Below, in pieces: positions 8,875 through 17,226 of a stretch of 64,000 nt of DNA. This DNA is from Ovoidimarina sediminis. GTDB taxonomy: Bacteria; Pseudomonadota; Alphaproteobacteria; Rhodobacterales; Rhodobacteraceae. A model generated the notes under the pieces. That model did no database searches and was not told the DNA's origin. It saw only the letters and a list, made by a program, of their open reading frames with translations. Numbering within the stretch: position 1 is the first letter of the stretch; each line of letters begins with the position of its first letter. Made by a program: the position numbers and the translations under genes. The stretch spans positions 124,001 to 188,000 of the forward strand of contig NZ_JAWHTE010000007.1 in NCBI RefSeq assembly GCF_032586175.1. Direction: 5' to 3'.

Positions 8875-10043
8875 TTCAGATCGGCGATCTCACCTTCTCC
8901 TTCAGCGAAACTCTCGTGATCGCGGGCGTCGTGGCCGCGGCGCTTCTGGGGCTGATCCTGCTCCTCCTGGTCCTCACCCTCGTCCGTGCCGGGCGTTCGG
9001 CGCGCATGGTCGTGCCGCTCGCCACCCATCTCGACGCCCTTTCAACCCGTGTTCAGGGGCTGTCGGACGGCCAGGAAAGGCTCGCAGGCGGTCTCACCCA
9101 CGTGTCCGAGGCCCAGGTTGCCGCCCAGTCCAACATGCTCAAGCTGATGGAGGCGCGGCTCTCCGAAGTGTCCACCCGCATGAACGAAAACCTCTCGAAC
9201 AGCGCCACCCGCACCGCGCGCTCGCTCGGGGATCTGCAACAGCGGCTGGAGACGATCGACAAGGCCCAGGCCAATATCGAAAAGCTCTCCGGCGATGTGC
9301 TGAGCCTTCAGGATATTCTGTCGAACAAACAGACCCGCGGCGCCTTCGGGGAAATCCAGTTGCACGATATCGTGTCGAAGGCGCTTCCGAGGGACAGCTT
9401 CACAATTCAGGCGAAGCTGTCGAACGACCGGCGCGCCGATTGCCTCATCCACTTGCCGAACCCGCCGGGGCCTATCGTCATCGATTCGAAGTTCCCTCTC
9501 GAGGCGTACGAGGCCCTCCGCGCCGCCGACACGCAGTGGGAGTTGAACGAGGCGGCCAAGGCGCTCCGCACCGCCGTCCGAAAGCACATCCGCGATATCG
9601 CAGAACGCTACATCATCGAAGGCGAGACGGCCGATGGCGCGCTCATGTTCCTGCCATCGGAAGCGGTCTATGCAGAACTCCACGCCAACTTTCCCGAAAT
9701 CGTGCGGGAAGGCTTCGATCTCCGGGTCTGGACGGTTTCGCCCACCACCTGCATGGCGACGCTGAACACCATGCGCGCGATCCTGAAAGATGCGCGTATG
9801 CGCGAACAGTCTGGCGCGATCCGCAAGGAACTGAAGATGCTGCACGGGGATGTGGAGCGGCTGGTCGACCGTGTCGGCAACCTCGACCGCCATTTCACGC
9901 AGGCCGCCAAGGATATCTCGGATATCAAGATCTCCGCCGACAAGGCCGGCAAGCGCGCCCGCCGCCTCGACAACTTCGACTTCGAGGAACTGGGCGGAGA
10001 GCCTGAAACCCCGGTCGTGGCTCTCGCCCCCAAACAGGGTTGA
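8871..10043 (+). CDS. rmuC: DNA recombination protein RmuC homologue
   Basis: 390 residues from the ATG that overlaps the mutL stop (ATGA); this start gives the expected N-terminal membrane segment (residues about 13-38), while the longer in-frame start at 8802 lies inside mutL. After the anchor come a long heptad-rich coiled coil (about 45-150) and the conserved RmuC domain, with GAFGEIQLHDIV and IVIDSKFPLEAYEA. The family is linked to limiting inversions between short repeats and has a nuclease-like fold; the biochemical activity is not settled. Co-translation with mutL fits a genome-maintenance role. Confidence 0.9.
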   Translation: MIQIGDLTFSFSETLVIAGVVAAALLGLILLLLVLTLVRAGRSARMVVPLATHLDALSTRVQGLSDGQERLAGGLTHVSEAQVAAQSNMLKLMEARLSEVSTRMNENLSNSATRTARSLGDLQQRLETIDKAQANIEKLSGDVLSLQDILSNKQTRGAFGEIQLHDIVSKALPRDSFTIQAKLSNDRRADCLIHLPNPPGPIVIDSKFPLEAYEALRAADTQWELNEAAKALRTAVRKHIRDIAERYIIEGETADGALMFLPSEAVYAELHANFPEIVREGFDLRVWTVSPTTCMATLNTMRAILKDARMREQSGAIRKELKMLHGDVERLVDRVGNLDRHFTQAAKDISDIKISADKAGKRARRLDNFDFEELGGEPETPVVALAPKQG

Positions 10044-10111
10044 TATCTTCTCCCTTGGTGGTGGATCGCCCCGCGCCGTTCTGAAATAGTTCAGGTAAAA
10101 CGGAGGGGCAC

Positions 10112-10825
10112 ATGTGCTGGAGCGCCACGGCTTCTGTCGCGATGGTCGCGGCAGGCGGGGTTGGGGCCGCGATCACCCTGAGACGCGGCGACCCGGCGGC
10201 GATCTGGGCCACGCTCGGCTTCTTCACGGTCATGGAAGGGCTTCAGGCCACCGGTTACGCGGTGATCGATCAATGCGGCAGCCCCGCCAACCGGACGATC
10301 ACCATCCTGTCTTATCTGCACATCGCGTTGCAGCCGCTTTTCATCAACGCCTTCGCCATGGCAATCGCCCCCGTACGGCCTGGCCCTCAGGTGCGGCGAT
10401 GGGTCTGGGCCCTCGCGGGGCTGGCCTCGGCGGTGCTGTTTCTGCGTCTCGTCCCGCTTCCGGCCCTTGGGTTCTGCGTCCCGGGGGAGGTGCTTTGCGG
10501 CCCGGCCTGGTGTCTGCGGTCCGGTGAATGGCACATTGCGTGGGAGGTTCCGCTCAACGGGCTCCCGACCGCTCTCGGGATCCCGTTTCAGTTTCCAAGC
10601 TACATGCTGGCTGTCTTTGCGCTACCCCTCGTCTACGGGGCCTGGCGCTTCGTCCTGTTCCACGCCGCGGCGGGGCCGCTTCTCGCCAGTCTCCTGACGC
10701 GGGATCCGAACGAGATGCCGGCAATCTGGTGCCTGTTCTCGATCGGTATCCTTGCCATCGCGCTCAGTCCGTTCATCCGCCACAAGGTGATGCGGGCGCA
10801 TGTGCCGGGGCCCGCCCACATATGA
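10112..10825 (+). CDS. Membrane protein of the MCWS / DUF5765 type
   Basis: 237 residues, with GGAGG eight bases before the ATG. The protein begins MCWSATASVAM, then has a segment around AIDQ-like YAVIDQCGSPANRTIT and about six to seven hydrophobic segments. The MCWS start and the DQC motif are what I associate with DUF5765 proteins common in Rhodobacterales; the exact family number is from memory. Function is unknown. The two N-terminal and internal conserved Cys residues might bind metal or form a disulfide, but nothing in the window shows this. It is convergent with yqeY, 15 bp away. Confidence 0.75.
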   Translation: MCWSATASVAMVAAGGVGAAITLRRGDPAAIWATLGFFTVMEGLQATGYAVIDQCGSPANRTITILSYLHIALQPLFINAFAMAIAPVRPGPQVRRWVWALAGLASAVLFLRLVPLPALGFCVPGEVLCGPAWCLRSGEWHIAWEVPLNGLPTALGIPFQFPSYMLAVFALPLVYGAWRFVLFHAAAGPLLASLLTRDPNEMPAIWCLFSIGILAIALSPFIRHKVMRAHVPGPAHI

Positions 10826-10840
10826 GGCAGGCAGGCTGGC

Positions 10841-11302
10841 TCAGGTGGCCAGCCGCTCTTTCACCATCGGCCCGACGCGGCCGAAATCCATCTGGCCCGT
10901 GTACTTCGACTTCAACGCACCCATGACCTTGCCCATGTCGCGAATGCTGTCGGCCCCGGTCGATTTCACGGCCTTGTCGATCGCCGCGGCAATCTCTTCA
11001 TCGTCGAGTTGCTTCGGCAGAAACTCCTCGATGACCTCGATTTCCTCGCGCTCCCGCTCCGCAAGCTCCAGCCGCCCGCCTTCTTCATAGGCGTGCACGC
11101 TGTCCTGACGCTGCTTCACCATCTTGCCGAGGATCATGAGGATATCGTCGTCGCCCACGCCCTCGTCCGAGCCATCGCCGCGCTTGGCGATGTCACGGTC
11201 CTTGATCGCCGCGTTGATCAGACGAAGCGCGGATAGCCTGCGCTGGTCCTTCGCCTTCATCGCGGATTTGAGCGCCTCGGAGACGCGGGTTCGCATGTCC
11301 AT
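10841..11302 (-). CDS. yqeY: GatB/YqeY domain-containing protein
   Basis: 153 residues (MDMRTRVSEALKSAMKAKD...), the normal size for stand-alone YqeY proteins, which resemble the tRNA-binding tail domain of GatB. The sequence has the family features SALRLINAAIKD near the N-terminus, the EREEIEVIEEFLPKQL segment in the middle and the MGKVMGALK motif near the C-terminus. A longer reading frame upstream (to 11410) runs through the promoter region and is not used. A plausible promoter lies at 11339-11367. Function in the cell is poorly understood; a link to amidotransferase or tRNA metabolism is only by homology. It diverges from carA. Confidence 0.88.
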   Translation of the reverse strand: MDMRTRVSEALKSAMKAKDQRRLSALRLINAAIKDRDIAKRGDGSDEGVGDDDILMILGKMVKQRQDSVHAYEEGGRLELAEREREEIEVIEEFLPKQLDDEEIAAAIDKAVKSTGADSIRDMGKVMGALKSKYTGQMDFGRVGPMVKERLAT

Positions 11303-11338
11303 AAGAATAACTCGTCGATTCTGGGAAACTGGGCTCTG

Positions 11339-11367
11339 CATATAGGGGCTTCGCGGCTGATCAGCAA
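11339..11367 (-). promoter_or_regulatory. Candidate promoter for yqeY
   Basis: Read on the minus strand: TTGCTG (11362-11367), a 17-bp spacer and TATATG (11339-11344). It is about 37 bp upstream of the yqeY start codon and looks like a housekeeping sigma-70 promoter. Confidence 0.5.
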
Positions 11368-11379
11368 GCGGCGTCCGAC

Positions 11380-11408
11380 TTGACGCTGCGGCGCAGGCCC
11401 CATAGACC
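11380..11408 (+). promoter_or_regulatory. Candidate promoter for carA
   Basis: TTGACG (11380-11385), 17-bp spacer, TAGACC (11403-11408). The predicted transcription start near 11415 leaves a leader of about 28 bases before the carA ATG, containing GGAG as ribosome binding site. The leader is too short for an attenuator or riboswitch. Confidence 0.5.
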
Positions 11409-11442
11409 ACAGCCGATTTACCCGCGCGATGGAGCCCCGAAG

Positions 11443-12594
11443 ATGCCTGCCAAGCCGACCGCCTGCCTTGCTCTCGCCGATGGCACCCTGTTCTACGGCA
11501 AGGGCTTCGGCGCCACCGGCCTGACCGAGGCGGAACTCTGCTTCAACACCGCGATGACGGGGTATCAGGAGATCATGACCGATCCCTCCTACGCGGGCCA
11601 GGTCGTGACCTTTACCTTTCCCCATATCGGAAATGTCGGCGTGACGCCCGAAGACGACGAAAGCGCTGATCCGGTGGCGGCGGGCATGGTCGTCAAATGG
11701 GATCCCACAGAACCCTCGAACTGGCGCGCGGCGGGAGAGCTTTCTGACTGGCTGACGCGCCGGGGGCGGATCGGTATCGGCGGGCTCGACACACGCCGGC
11801 TGACCCGGGCGATACGGCAGCAGGGTGCGCCCCATGTGGCGCTCGCCCACAACCCCGATGGCGTGTTCGATATCGAGGCGCTGGTCGCCGCTGCCCGGGC
11901 CTTCCCGGGGCTCGAAGGGCTCGACCTCGCCAAGGATGTGACCTGCGCCCAGTCCTACCGCTGGGACGAGATGCGCTGGGCCTGGCCCGAGGGCTACACC
12001 CGCCAGACCGCGCCGCGCCACAAGGTGGTGGCGATCGATTATGGCGCCAAGCGCAACATCCTGCGTTGCCTTGCCAGCGCGGGGTGCGAGGTGACCGTGC
12101 TGCCCGCCACCGCGACGGCCGAGGATGTGCTGGCGCTCCGGCCCGACGGGCTGTTCCTGTCGAACGGCCCGGGGGATCCGGCGGCCACCGGCGTCTACGC
12201 TGTGCCCACGATCAAGGGGGTGCTCGACGCCTCCGATATCCCGGTATTCGGGATCTGCCTCGGCCACCAGATGCTCGCCCTCGCACTCGGCGCGAAAACG
12301 ATCAAGATGAACCACGGCCATCACGGGGCGAACCACCCGGTCAAGGATATCGAGACCGGCAAGGTCGAGATCACGTCGATGAACCACGGCTTCACCGTCG
12401 ACAGCCAGACCCTGCCCATCGGCGTGAAGGAAACCCATGTGTCGCTCTTCGACGGCTCGAATTGCGGGATCCGGATGGAGGATCGCCCGGTCTTCTCCGT
12501 CCAGTATCACCCCGAGGCCAGCCCCGGCCCGCAGGATTCTTATTATCTCTTCGAACGCTTCTCCGAGGCCATGGCCCGCAGCGTCCCGGCCTGA
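11443..12594 (+). CDS. carA: Carbamoyl phosphate synthase small subunit
   Basis: Glutamine amidotransferase subunit that supplies ammonia to CarB for carbamoyl phosphate, used in pyrimidine and arginine synthesis. The 383 residues match the family. The N-terminal CarA domain starts at ACLALADGTLFYG; the C-terminal class I GATase domain has the nucleophile in GICLGHQMLALA and the His-Glu pair in QYHPEASPGP. The ATG at 11443 is chosen because GGAG precedes it and the family N-terminus begins here; the upstream start at 11380 overlaps the promoter. carB is not in the window. Confidence 0.96.
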   Translation: MPAKPTACLALADGTLFYGKGFGATGLTEAELCFNTAMTGYQEIMTDPSYAGQVVTFTFPHIGNVGVTPEDDESADPVAAGMVVKWDPTEPSNWRAAGELSDWLTRRGRIGIGGLDTRRLTRAIRQQGAPHVALAHNPDGVFDIEALVAAARAFPGLEGLDLAKDVTCAQSYRWDEMRWAWPEGYTRQTAPRHKVVAIDYGAKRNILRCLASAGCEVTVLPATATAEDVLALRPDGLFLSNGPGDPAATGVYAVPTIKGVLDASDIPVFGICLGHQMLALALGAKTIKMNHGHHGANHPVKDIETGKVEITSMNHGFTVDSQTLPIGVKETHVSLFDGSNCGIRMEDRPVFSVQYHPEASPGPQDSYYLFERFSEAMARSVPA

Positions 12595-12619
12595 TTTTTT
12601 CGTAAACCGCGCATTAACG

Positions 12620-12634
12620 TTAACGGCTTCTTAA
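12620..12634 (+). promoter_or_regulatory. CtrA-type box (TTAA-N7-TTAA)
   Basis: TTAACGGCTTCTTAA is an exact TTAA-N7-TTAA full site, the binding motif of the alphaproteobacterial response regulator CtrA. It lies about 48 bp upstream of the glycosyltransferase start. A further TTAA at 12614 precedes it. Binding is inferred from sequence only. Confidence 0.5.
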
Positions 12635-12682
12635 GGCTGAGGTCCCCATCAAGGCGGGGTGACCGACCCTTGAGGTGCCCCT

Positions 12683-14632
12683 ATGCCCGATTATCGACCG
12701 GACCCGACCCTTGGGAATCTAAGGCCGTCCGAAATCGGCATTGTCGATCTGGCCTCTCCCTTCCCTGGCCAGCGCCTGGGGGAAATCCTCGTGGGGCGCG
12801 GCGCGCTACGCCCCGATCGGCTCGACCGGGCGCTCTGGCTGCAGCAAAGCGTGGGGCAGGCGGCTGGCCCGCTCGGGCGCATCCTGCTCGACGAACACCT
12901 GGCCACCCGCGACGCGGTTGATGCGGGGCTCGCGCTTCAGCGCGGGGTCTGGCAGGCGCCGGTTTCTGCCGACGGGCTCGAGATCGAGATCATCCACCCG
13001 TTCGGCGCCGATCGGTGCCTTCGTCACCGCCTGCTGCCGTGGCGCAGCCGGAACGGCACGGTCATTGTTGCAACCGCTCGGCCGGCCTCGTTCGAGGCGC
13101 TGCGGCCAGACCTTGAAAAAGCCTACGGGCGCGTCACCATGGCCATCGCCGACGAAGCGGCGATCATCGACACGCTGGTGGCAAGCTGCGGCGAGGCCCT
13201 GGTCGCGCGCGCCGAAGCGCGACCCGAGCGTGCCCACAGCGTACGGGGCTTTTCGCGCCTCGGCCTCTTCTCGGCGCTCCTTGGCGTTGGGCTATGTCTC
13301 GCACTCACCGCGTCGGTTGCACCGGTGATTCTCCTCAACTGTCTTCTTGGCCTCGCGGCTCTTGCACTTCTCTCCATGTCTCTGCTGAAGCTCGCGGCCC
13401 TTTTCGCCTGCCGCCGTCCGCCGAAGGTGCAGATCGCGATCCCTCCGGATATCGCCCTCCGCCTGCCGCGCATCTCCCTTCTCGTCCCGCTTCTCGACGA
13501 GGCGGCGATATCAGGAGCGCTCGTCAAGCGTCTGCGCGCCCTCGAATACCCCTCGGATCGCCTCGACGTGACGCTGATCGTCGAAGCCAGCGATACCGGC
13601 ACACCGGGCTCCCTGACCCGCGCCACCCTGCCGCCGAACTGGCGGATCGTCACCGTGCCACGCGGCACGGTTCGCACGAAGCCCCGCGCTCTGAATTACG
13701 GGCTCGATTTCGCGGAAGGCGATATCATCGGCGTCTACGATGCCGAGAACGCGCCGGAACCCGATCAGTTGCGACGCATCGTGGCGCAATTCGCCGTCGC
13801 CGCGCCGGATACCGTCTGCCTTCAGGGCCGGCTCGACTTCTACAATCCGCGCCAGAACTGGCTCGCCCGCTGCTTCACCATCGACTACGCGGCCTGGTTC
13901 CGCATCGTCCTGCCGGGTATCGCGCGGCTCGGCCTCGCCGTTCCCCTCGGGGGCACGACGCCGTTCTTCCGCCGCGCGGCCCTTGAAGAGCTCGGGCGCT
14001 GGGACGCACATAACGTCACCGAAGACGCCGATCTCGGCATTCGCCTTGCCCGCGCCGGCTATCGCACCGAAATGGCCGACACCACGACGTTCGAAGAAGC
14101 GAACTGCCGGGCGATGCCATGGATCCGACAGCGCGCCCGCTGGCTCAAGGGATATGCGCTGACCTGGGCCGTGCACATGCGCCACCCCCTGCGCCTCTGG
14201 CGTGACCTGGGGCCACGAAAGTTTCTCGGCTTCCAGATCCTGTTCCTGGGCACGACGCTACTGTTCCTGCTCGCGCCGCTGATGTGGTCGCTTCTCGCTC
14301 TGCCGCTGGGCCTTGCGCATCCCGCGACAGCGCTGCCCACGGGGGTGCTGACAGGGATCGTCGCCCTGTTCATCGGCGCCGAATTCATCAATCTCGTGGT
14401 GAACCTCAGGGCAGTTCAGACCGCGAAGGATCGCTGGCTCACCGGCTGGACATTGACGATGCCGCTCTACTTCCCGCTCGCAGCGATCGCCAGCTACCGC
14501 GCCCTCTTCGGCATCGCGCTCGCCCCCACCCAGTGGGAGAAAACGCCCCACGGCCTCTCCCTCGAAGCGGTCAGGCCACCCCGCCCTGGGATTCCGCGTT
14601 CTGACGCAGGCGGCTCTCGAAAGCATGGCTGA
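12683..14632 (+). CDS. Membrane glycosyltransferase family 2 with N-terminal MshEN-like domain
   Basis: 649 residues. Residues about 28-95 contain two repeats of the MshEN pattern, RLGEILVGRGAL...LDRALWLQQ and LGRILLDEHLATRDAVDAGLALQRG; such domains bind cyclic di-GMP in MshE and NfrB. Two membrane segments (about 190-245) lead to a processive-type GT2 domain with DAENAPEPD (Asp353), EDAD (447-450) and QRARW (483-487), the QxxRW motif of cellulose/hyaluronan-synthase-like enzymes. Further membrane helices follow (about 515-615). It probably makes or exports an extracellular polysaccharide under c-di-GMP control; product unknown. GAGG lies 7 bases before ATG. The last 62 bp overlap the convergent GntR gene. 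Confidence 0.85.
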   Translation: MPDYRPDPTLGNLRPSEIGIVDLASPFPGQRLGEILVGRGALRPDRLDRALWLQQSVGQAAGPLGRILLDEHLATRDAVDAGLALQRGVWQAPVSADGLEIEIIHPFGADRCLRHRLLPWRSRNGTVIVATARPASFEALRPDLEKAYGRVTMAIADEAAIIDTLVASCGEALVARAEARPERAHSVRGFSRLGLFSALLGVGLCLALTASVAPVILLNCLLGLAALALLSMSLLKLAALFACRRPPKVQIAIPPDIALRLPRISLLVPLLDEAAISGALVKRLRALEYPSDRLDVTLIVEASDTGTPGSLTRATLPPNWRIVTVPRGTVRTKPRALNYGLDFAEGDIIGVYDAENAPEPDQLRRIVAQFAVAAPDTVCLQGRLDFYNPRQNWLARCFTIDYAAWFRIVLPGIARLGLAVPLGGTTPFFRRAALEELGRWDAHNVTEDADLGIRLARAGYRTEMADTTTFEEANCRAMPWIRQRARWLKGYALTWAVHMRHPLRLWRDLGPRKFLGFQILFLGTTLLFLLAPLMWSLLALPLGLAHPATALPTGVLTGIVALFIGAEFINLVVNLRAVQTAKDRWLTGWTLTMPLYFPLAAIASYRALFGIALAPTQWEKTPHGLSLEAVRPPRPGIPRSDAGGSRKHG

Positions 14633-15224
14633 TATGGGCGCGGAACGCCTCCGCCGCCTTGTCCTCGTCCCGGGCCGCAATCGCGTCGACGATCGCCTGA
14701 TGTTCGGCCAGCGCCGTTTCCCCGCGCCCCTCGATCGCCAGCGACGTCGTCGCCATCAGCGCCATCGACCGATAGACGAGATCAAGCTGCTGCACGAGAA
14801 ACCGGTTGTGCGAGGCCAGGTGCACCTGGCGGTGGAACTGGCGGTTCGACCGGGCCAGCGCGGCGGGATCGCCGATCCGCGCCTTGTCGTCCTCCAGCAT
14901 CCGCTCCATCACCCGCACCTCTTCGGTGGTTGCATGGCGCGCCGCCAGCCGCGCGGCCAGCGCCTCAAGCTCGGACCGCACCATGTAAAGCTCGGCCATG
15001 TCGTTATGGTCGAGCGAGGCGACGATCAGGCTTCGGCCATCTCGCGACAAAAGAGATTGCGTCTCCAGCCTCTGCAACGCCTCGCGGATCGGGGTTCGCG
15101 ACACGCCGAACCGGTCGGCCAGTTCGCTTTCCACCAGCCGGTCGCCAGGGCGGTACACGCCCGAATCGATGGCCTGCAGGATCATCTGATAGGCATCGCC
15201 CTGCGAAGATTTCTGTTCCGTCAT
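14571..15224 (-). CDS. GntR family transcriptional regulator (FadR/FCD subgroup)
   Basis: 217 residues. N-terminal winged helix with the GntR signature GDRLVESELADRFGVSRTPI (about residues 25-44) and REALQRLE, followed by an all-helical FCD ligand-binding domain with metal-binding-type residues (Asp/His around NRQFHRQVH and AEHQAIVDAI). FCD regulators usually sense carboxylic acids. The ATG at 15224 is preferred; a start at 15270 would add a basic tail. The target operon is not evident because the gene is divergent from the HAD nucleotidase and convergent with the glycosyltransferase. Confidence 0.9.
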   Translation of the reverse strand: MTEQKSSQGDAYQMILQAIDSGVYRPGDRLVESELADRFGVSRTPIREALQRLETQSLLSRDGRSLIVASLDHNDMAELYMVRSELEALAARLAARHATTEEVRVMERMLEDDKARIGDPAALARSNRQFHRQVHLASHNRFLVQQLDLVYRSMALMATTSLAIEGRGETALAEHQAIVDAIAARDEDKAAEAFRAHISHAFESRLRQNAESQGGVA

Positions 15225-15323
15225 CGGTCCCGCCGCAATCTTTCGTGTTCTTCGAGGTTTAGGGCCCATGTCCCCGCCGATCAAGCGTTGCTGCCGGGCC
15301 CGGCGCAGCCTAGAACCCCTGCC

Positions 15324-15971
15324 ATGGTGGCGCAGAACTTCTCTCACGTGACCCATTGGGTCTTCGATCTCGACAATACCCTCTACCCGCCCGAGGCGCG
15401 GCTCTTCGATCAGATCGAGGTTCGGATGACCGATTGGGTTGTCGAAACCCTGGGCGTCGACAGGCCCACGGCCGATCGCCTGCGGACGGAGTACTGGCGC
15501 CGGTACGGCACGACGCTGGCCGGCCTCATGGCCGAACATGGTGTCGATCCCGCACCTTACCTCACCCATGTGCACGAGATCTCGCTCGACCATCTCGAAG
15601 AGGACCGCGAGCTCAAGGCCCGGATCCGCGATCTACCGGGCCGCCGCATCGTCTACACCAACGGCTCGGCGCCCTATGCCGAACGCGTGCTGGCGGCGCG
15701 GGGTCTCTCAGGCCTCTTCGATGCGATCTACGGGGTCGAGCACGCAAACTTCCGCCCCAAGCCGGAGCGTGCGGCCTTCGAGGCGATCTTCACGGCCGAC
15801 GGGACCGACCCGTCGAAAGCGGCGATGTTCGAAGACGATCCCCGCAATCTTGCCGCCCCGCACGAGATGGGCATGCGCACTGTCCATGTCGCGCCCGAAC
15901 CCGAGCCTGCGCCCCATATTCACCACCACACCGACGATCTCACCGCCTTCCTCGCCCGGGTTCTGCCGTGA
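15324..15971 (+). CDS. Pyrimidine 5'-nucleotidase-type HAD hydrolase
   Basis: 215 residues from ATG 15324. All HAD motifs are visible: I, FDLDNTLYP (nucleophile Asp near residue 15); II, VYTNGS; III, Lys in FRPKPE; IV, FEDDPRNL. The DLDNTLYP variant and the length match the pyrimidine 5'-nucleotidase (SDT1-like) subfamily, which dephosphorylates UMP/CMP and modified pyrimidine nucleotides, possibly for salvage or clean-up. A long in-frame extension upstream is antisense to the GntR gene and is not coding. A 52-bp gap separates it from the flavoprotein gene on the same strand. Confidence 0.88.
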   Translation: MVAQNFSHVTHWVFDLDNTLYPPEARLFDQIEVRMTDWVVETLGVDRPTADRLRTEYWRRYGTTLAGLMAEHGVDPAPYLTHVHEISLDHLEEDRELKARIRDLPGRRIVYTNGSAPYAERVLAARGLSGLFDAIYGVEHANFRPKPERAAFEAIFTADGTDPSKAAMFEDDPRNLAAPHEMGMRTVHVAPEPEPAPHIHHHTDDLTAFLARVLP

Positions 15972-16023
15972 CAACGCGCCCCATCCGCAAGACAGCCAAC
16001 GTTTCGGCACTATCTGCCCCGAG

Positions 16024-17226
16024 ATGATCGAAGATACCGATATCTTTGTCTCGGGCGGCGGGATCGCAGGCCTCGTCGCCGCCGCGGCCTTCGGGCAGGC
16101 GGGGTTCTCGGTCGTGCTCGCCGATCCCGCGCCGCCACCGGAAACGATGGAGGCCGAAGGCTCCGATCTGCGCTCCACCGCCTATCTTCAGCCGTCGCGC
16201 GACCTCATGGATGCCGCCGCCCTCTGGCCGGCGCTCGAAGCGCACGCAACCCCGCTCGAAGTGCTTCGCGTCATCGACACCACCGGCTGGCCGCCCGTCG
16301 AACGCGCGCGCCGCGATTTCCGCGCCGATGATCTGAGCGACCGGCCCTTCGGCTGGAACCTCCCCAACTGGCTCACCCGCAAGGTGCTGGCGGAAACGAT
16401 CGCCGATCTGCCGAATGTCCGCCTCTGCCTCGGCACAGGGTTCCGGACACTCCTTGCCCGCGAAAGCGAGGCGCTTGTCACGCTCACCGACGGCACGCGC
16501 CTGCGCGCCCGCCTCGTTGTGGGGGCCGACGGGCGCACTTCGCCGGTGCGCGAGGCCGCGGGCATCGCATCGACCCGCACGGGTTACGGCCAGCGCGCCT
16601 TCGCGCTTGCAGCGCTGCACGAGCATCCGCACGAGAACATCTCGACGGAGATCTACAATCGCGGCGGCGCCTTCACCCTCGTGCCCATGCCCGATGTGGA
16701 TGGCACGCCCTGCTCGGCGGTGGTCTGGATGAACGACGGCCCAGAGGCCGCGCGGCTCGATGCCCTCGACGCCGACGGCTTCGACGCGCATATGACGGAA
16801 CGCAGCCTCGGCCTCCTCGGCCGCCTCACCACCACCGGGCCCCGCCGCCTCTGGCCGGTCATCACCCAGACGGCGGATCGGCTGACGGCCCGGCGCACAG
16901 CGCTTATCGCCGAGGCCGCCCATGTGCTGCCGCCGATCGGCGCGCAGGGGCTCAACACTTCGCTACAGGATATCGCGGCCCTCGTCCGCCTCGCGGCCGG
17001 GGATCCCGCGCATCTCGGCGAAGCGCCTATGCTCGACGCCTACAGCCGCCAGCGCAGCGCCGATATCCACCTCCGCGCGAAGGTGATCGACCTCTTCAAC
17101 CGTGTCTGCAAGTCCGATGCCCCGCCCGTACAGGCCCTTCGCCTCGCCGGGCTGAAGGCCGTTCACGACATCGCGCCCATCCGCCGCGCGGTGATGCAGG
17201 CCGGGCTCGGTCGTCAGGCCACCTGA
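16024..17226 (+). CDS. UbiH/UbiF-family FAD-dependent monooxygenase
   Basis: 400 residues, class A flavin monooxygenase fold. The dinucleotide motif GGGIAG is at residues 11-16, the DG motif is VVGADGRTSPVR (about 160), and the FAD-ribityl motif region reads LIAEAAHVLPPIGAQGLNTSL (about 293), so the usual Gly-Asp is replaced by Ala-Glu. This variant is what I expect for the Rhodobacteraceae UbiH-like group acting in ubiquinone ring hydroxylation, but position specificity cannot be read from the sequence. The 3' end overlaps the convergent aminotransferase gene by 13 bp. Confidence 0.85.
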   Translation: MIEDTDIFVSGGGIAGLVAAAAFGQAGFSVVLADPAPPPETMEAEGSDLRSTAYLQPSRDLMDAAALWPALEAHATPLEVLRVIDTTGWPPVERARRDFRADDLSDRPFGWNLPNWLTRKVLAETIADLPNVRLCLGTGFRTLLARESEALVTLTDGTRLRARLVVGADGRTSPVREAAGIASTRTGYGQRAFALAALHEHPHENISTEIYNRGGAFTLVPMPDVDGTPCSAVVWMNDGPEAARLDALDADGFDAHMTERSLGLLGRLTTTGPRRLWPVITQTADRLTARRTALIAEAAHVLPPIGAQGLNTSLQDIAALVRLAAGDPAHLGEAPMLDAYSRQRSADIHLRAKVIDLFNRVCKSDAPPVQALRLAGLKAVHDIAPIRRAVMQAGLGRQAT

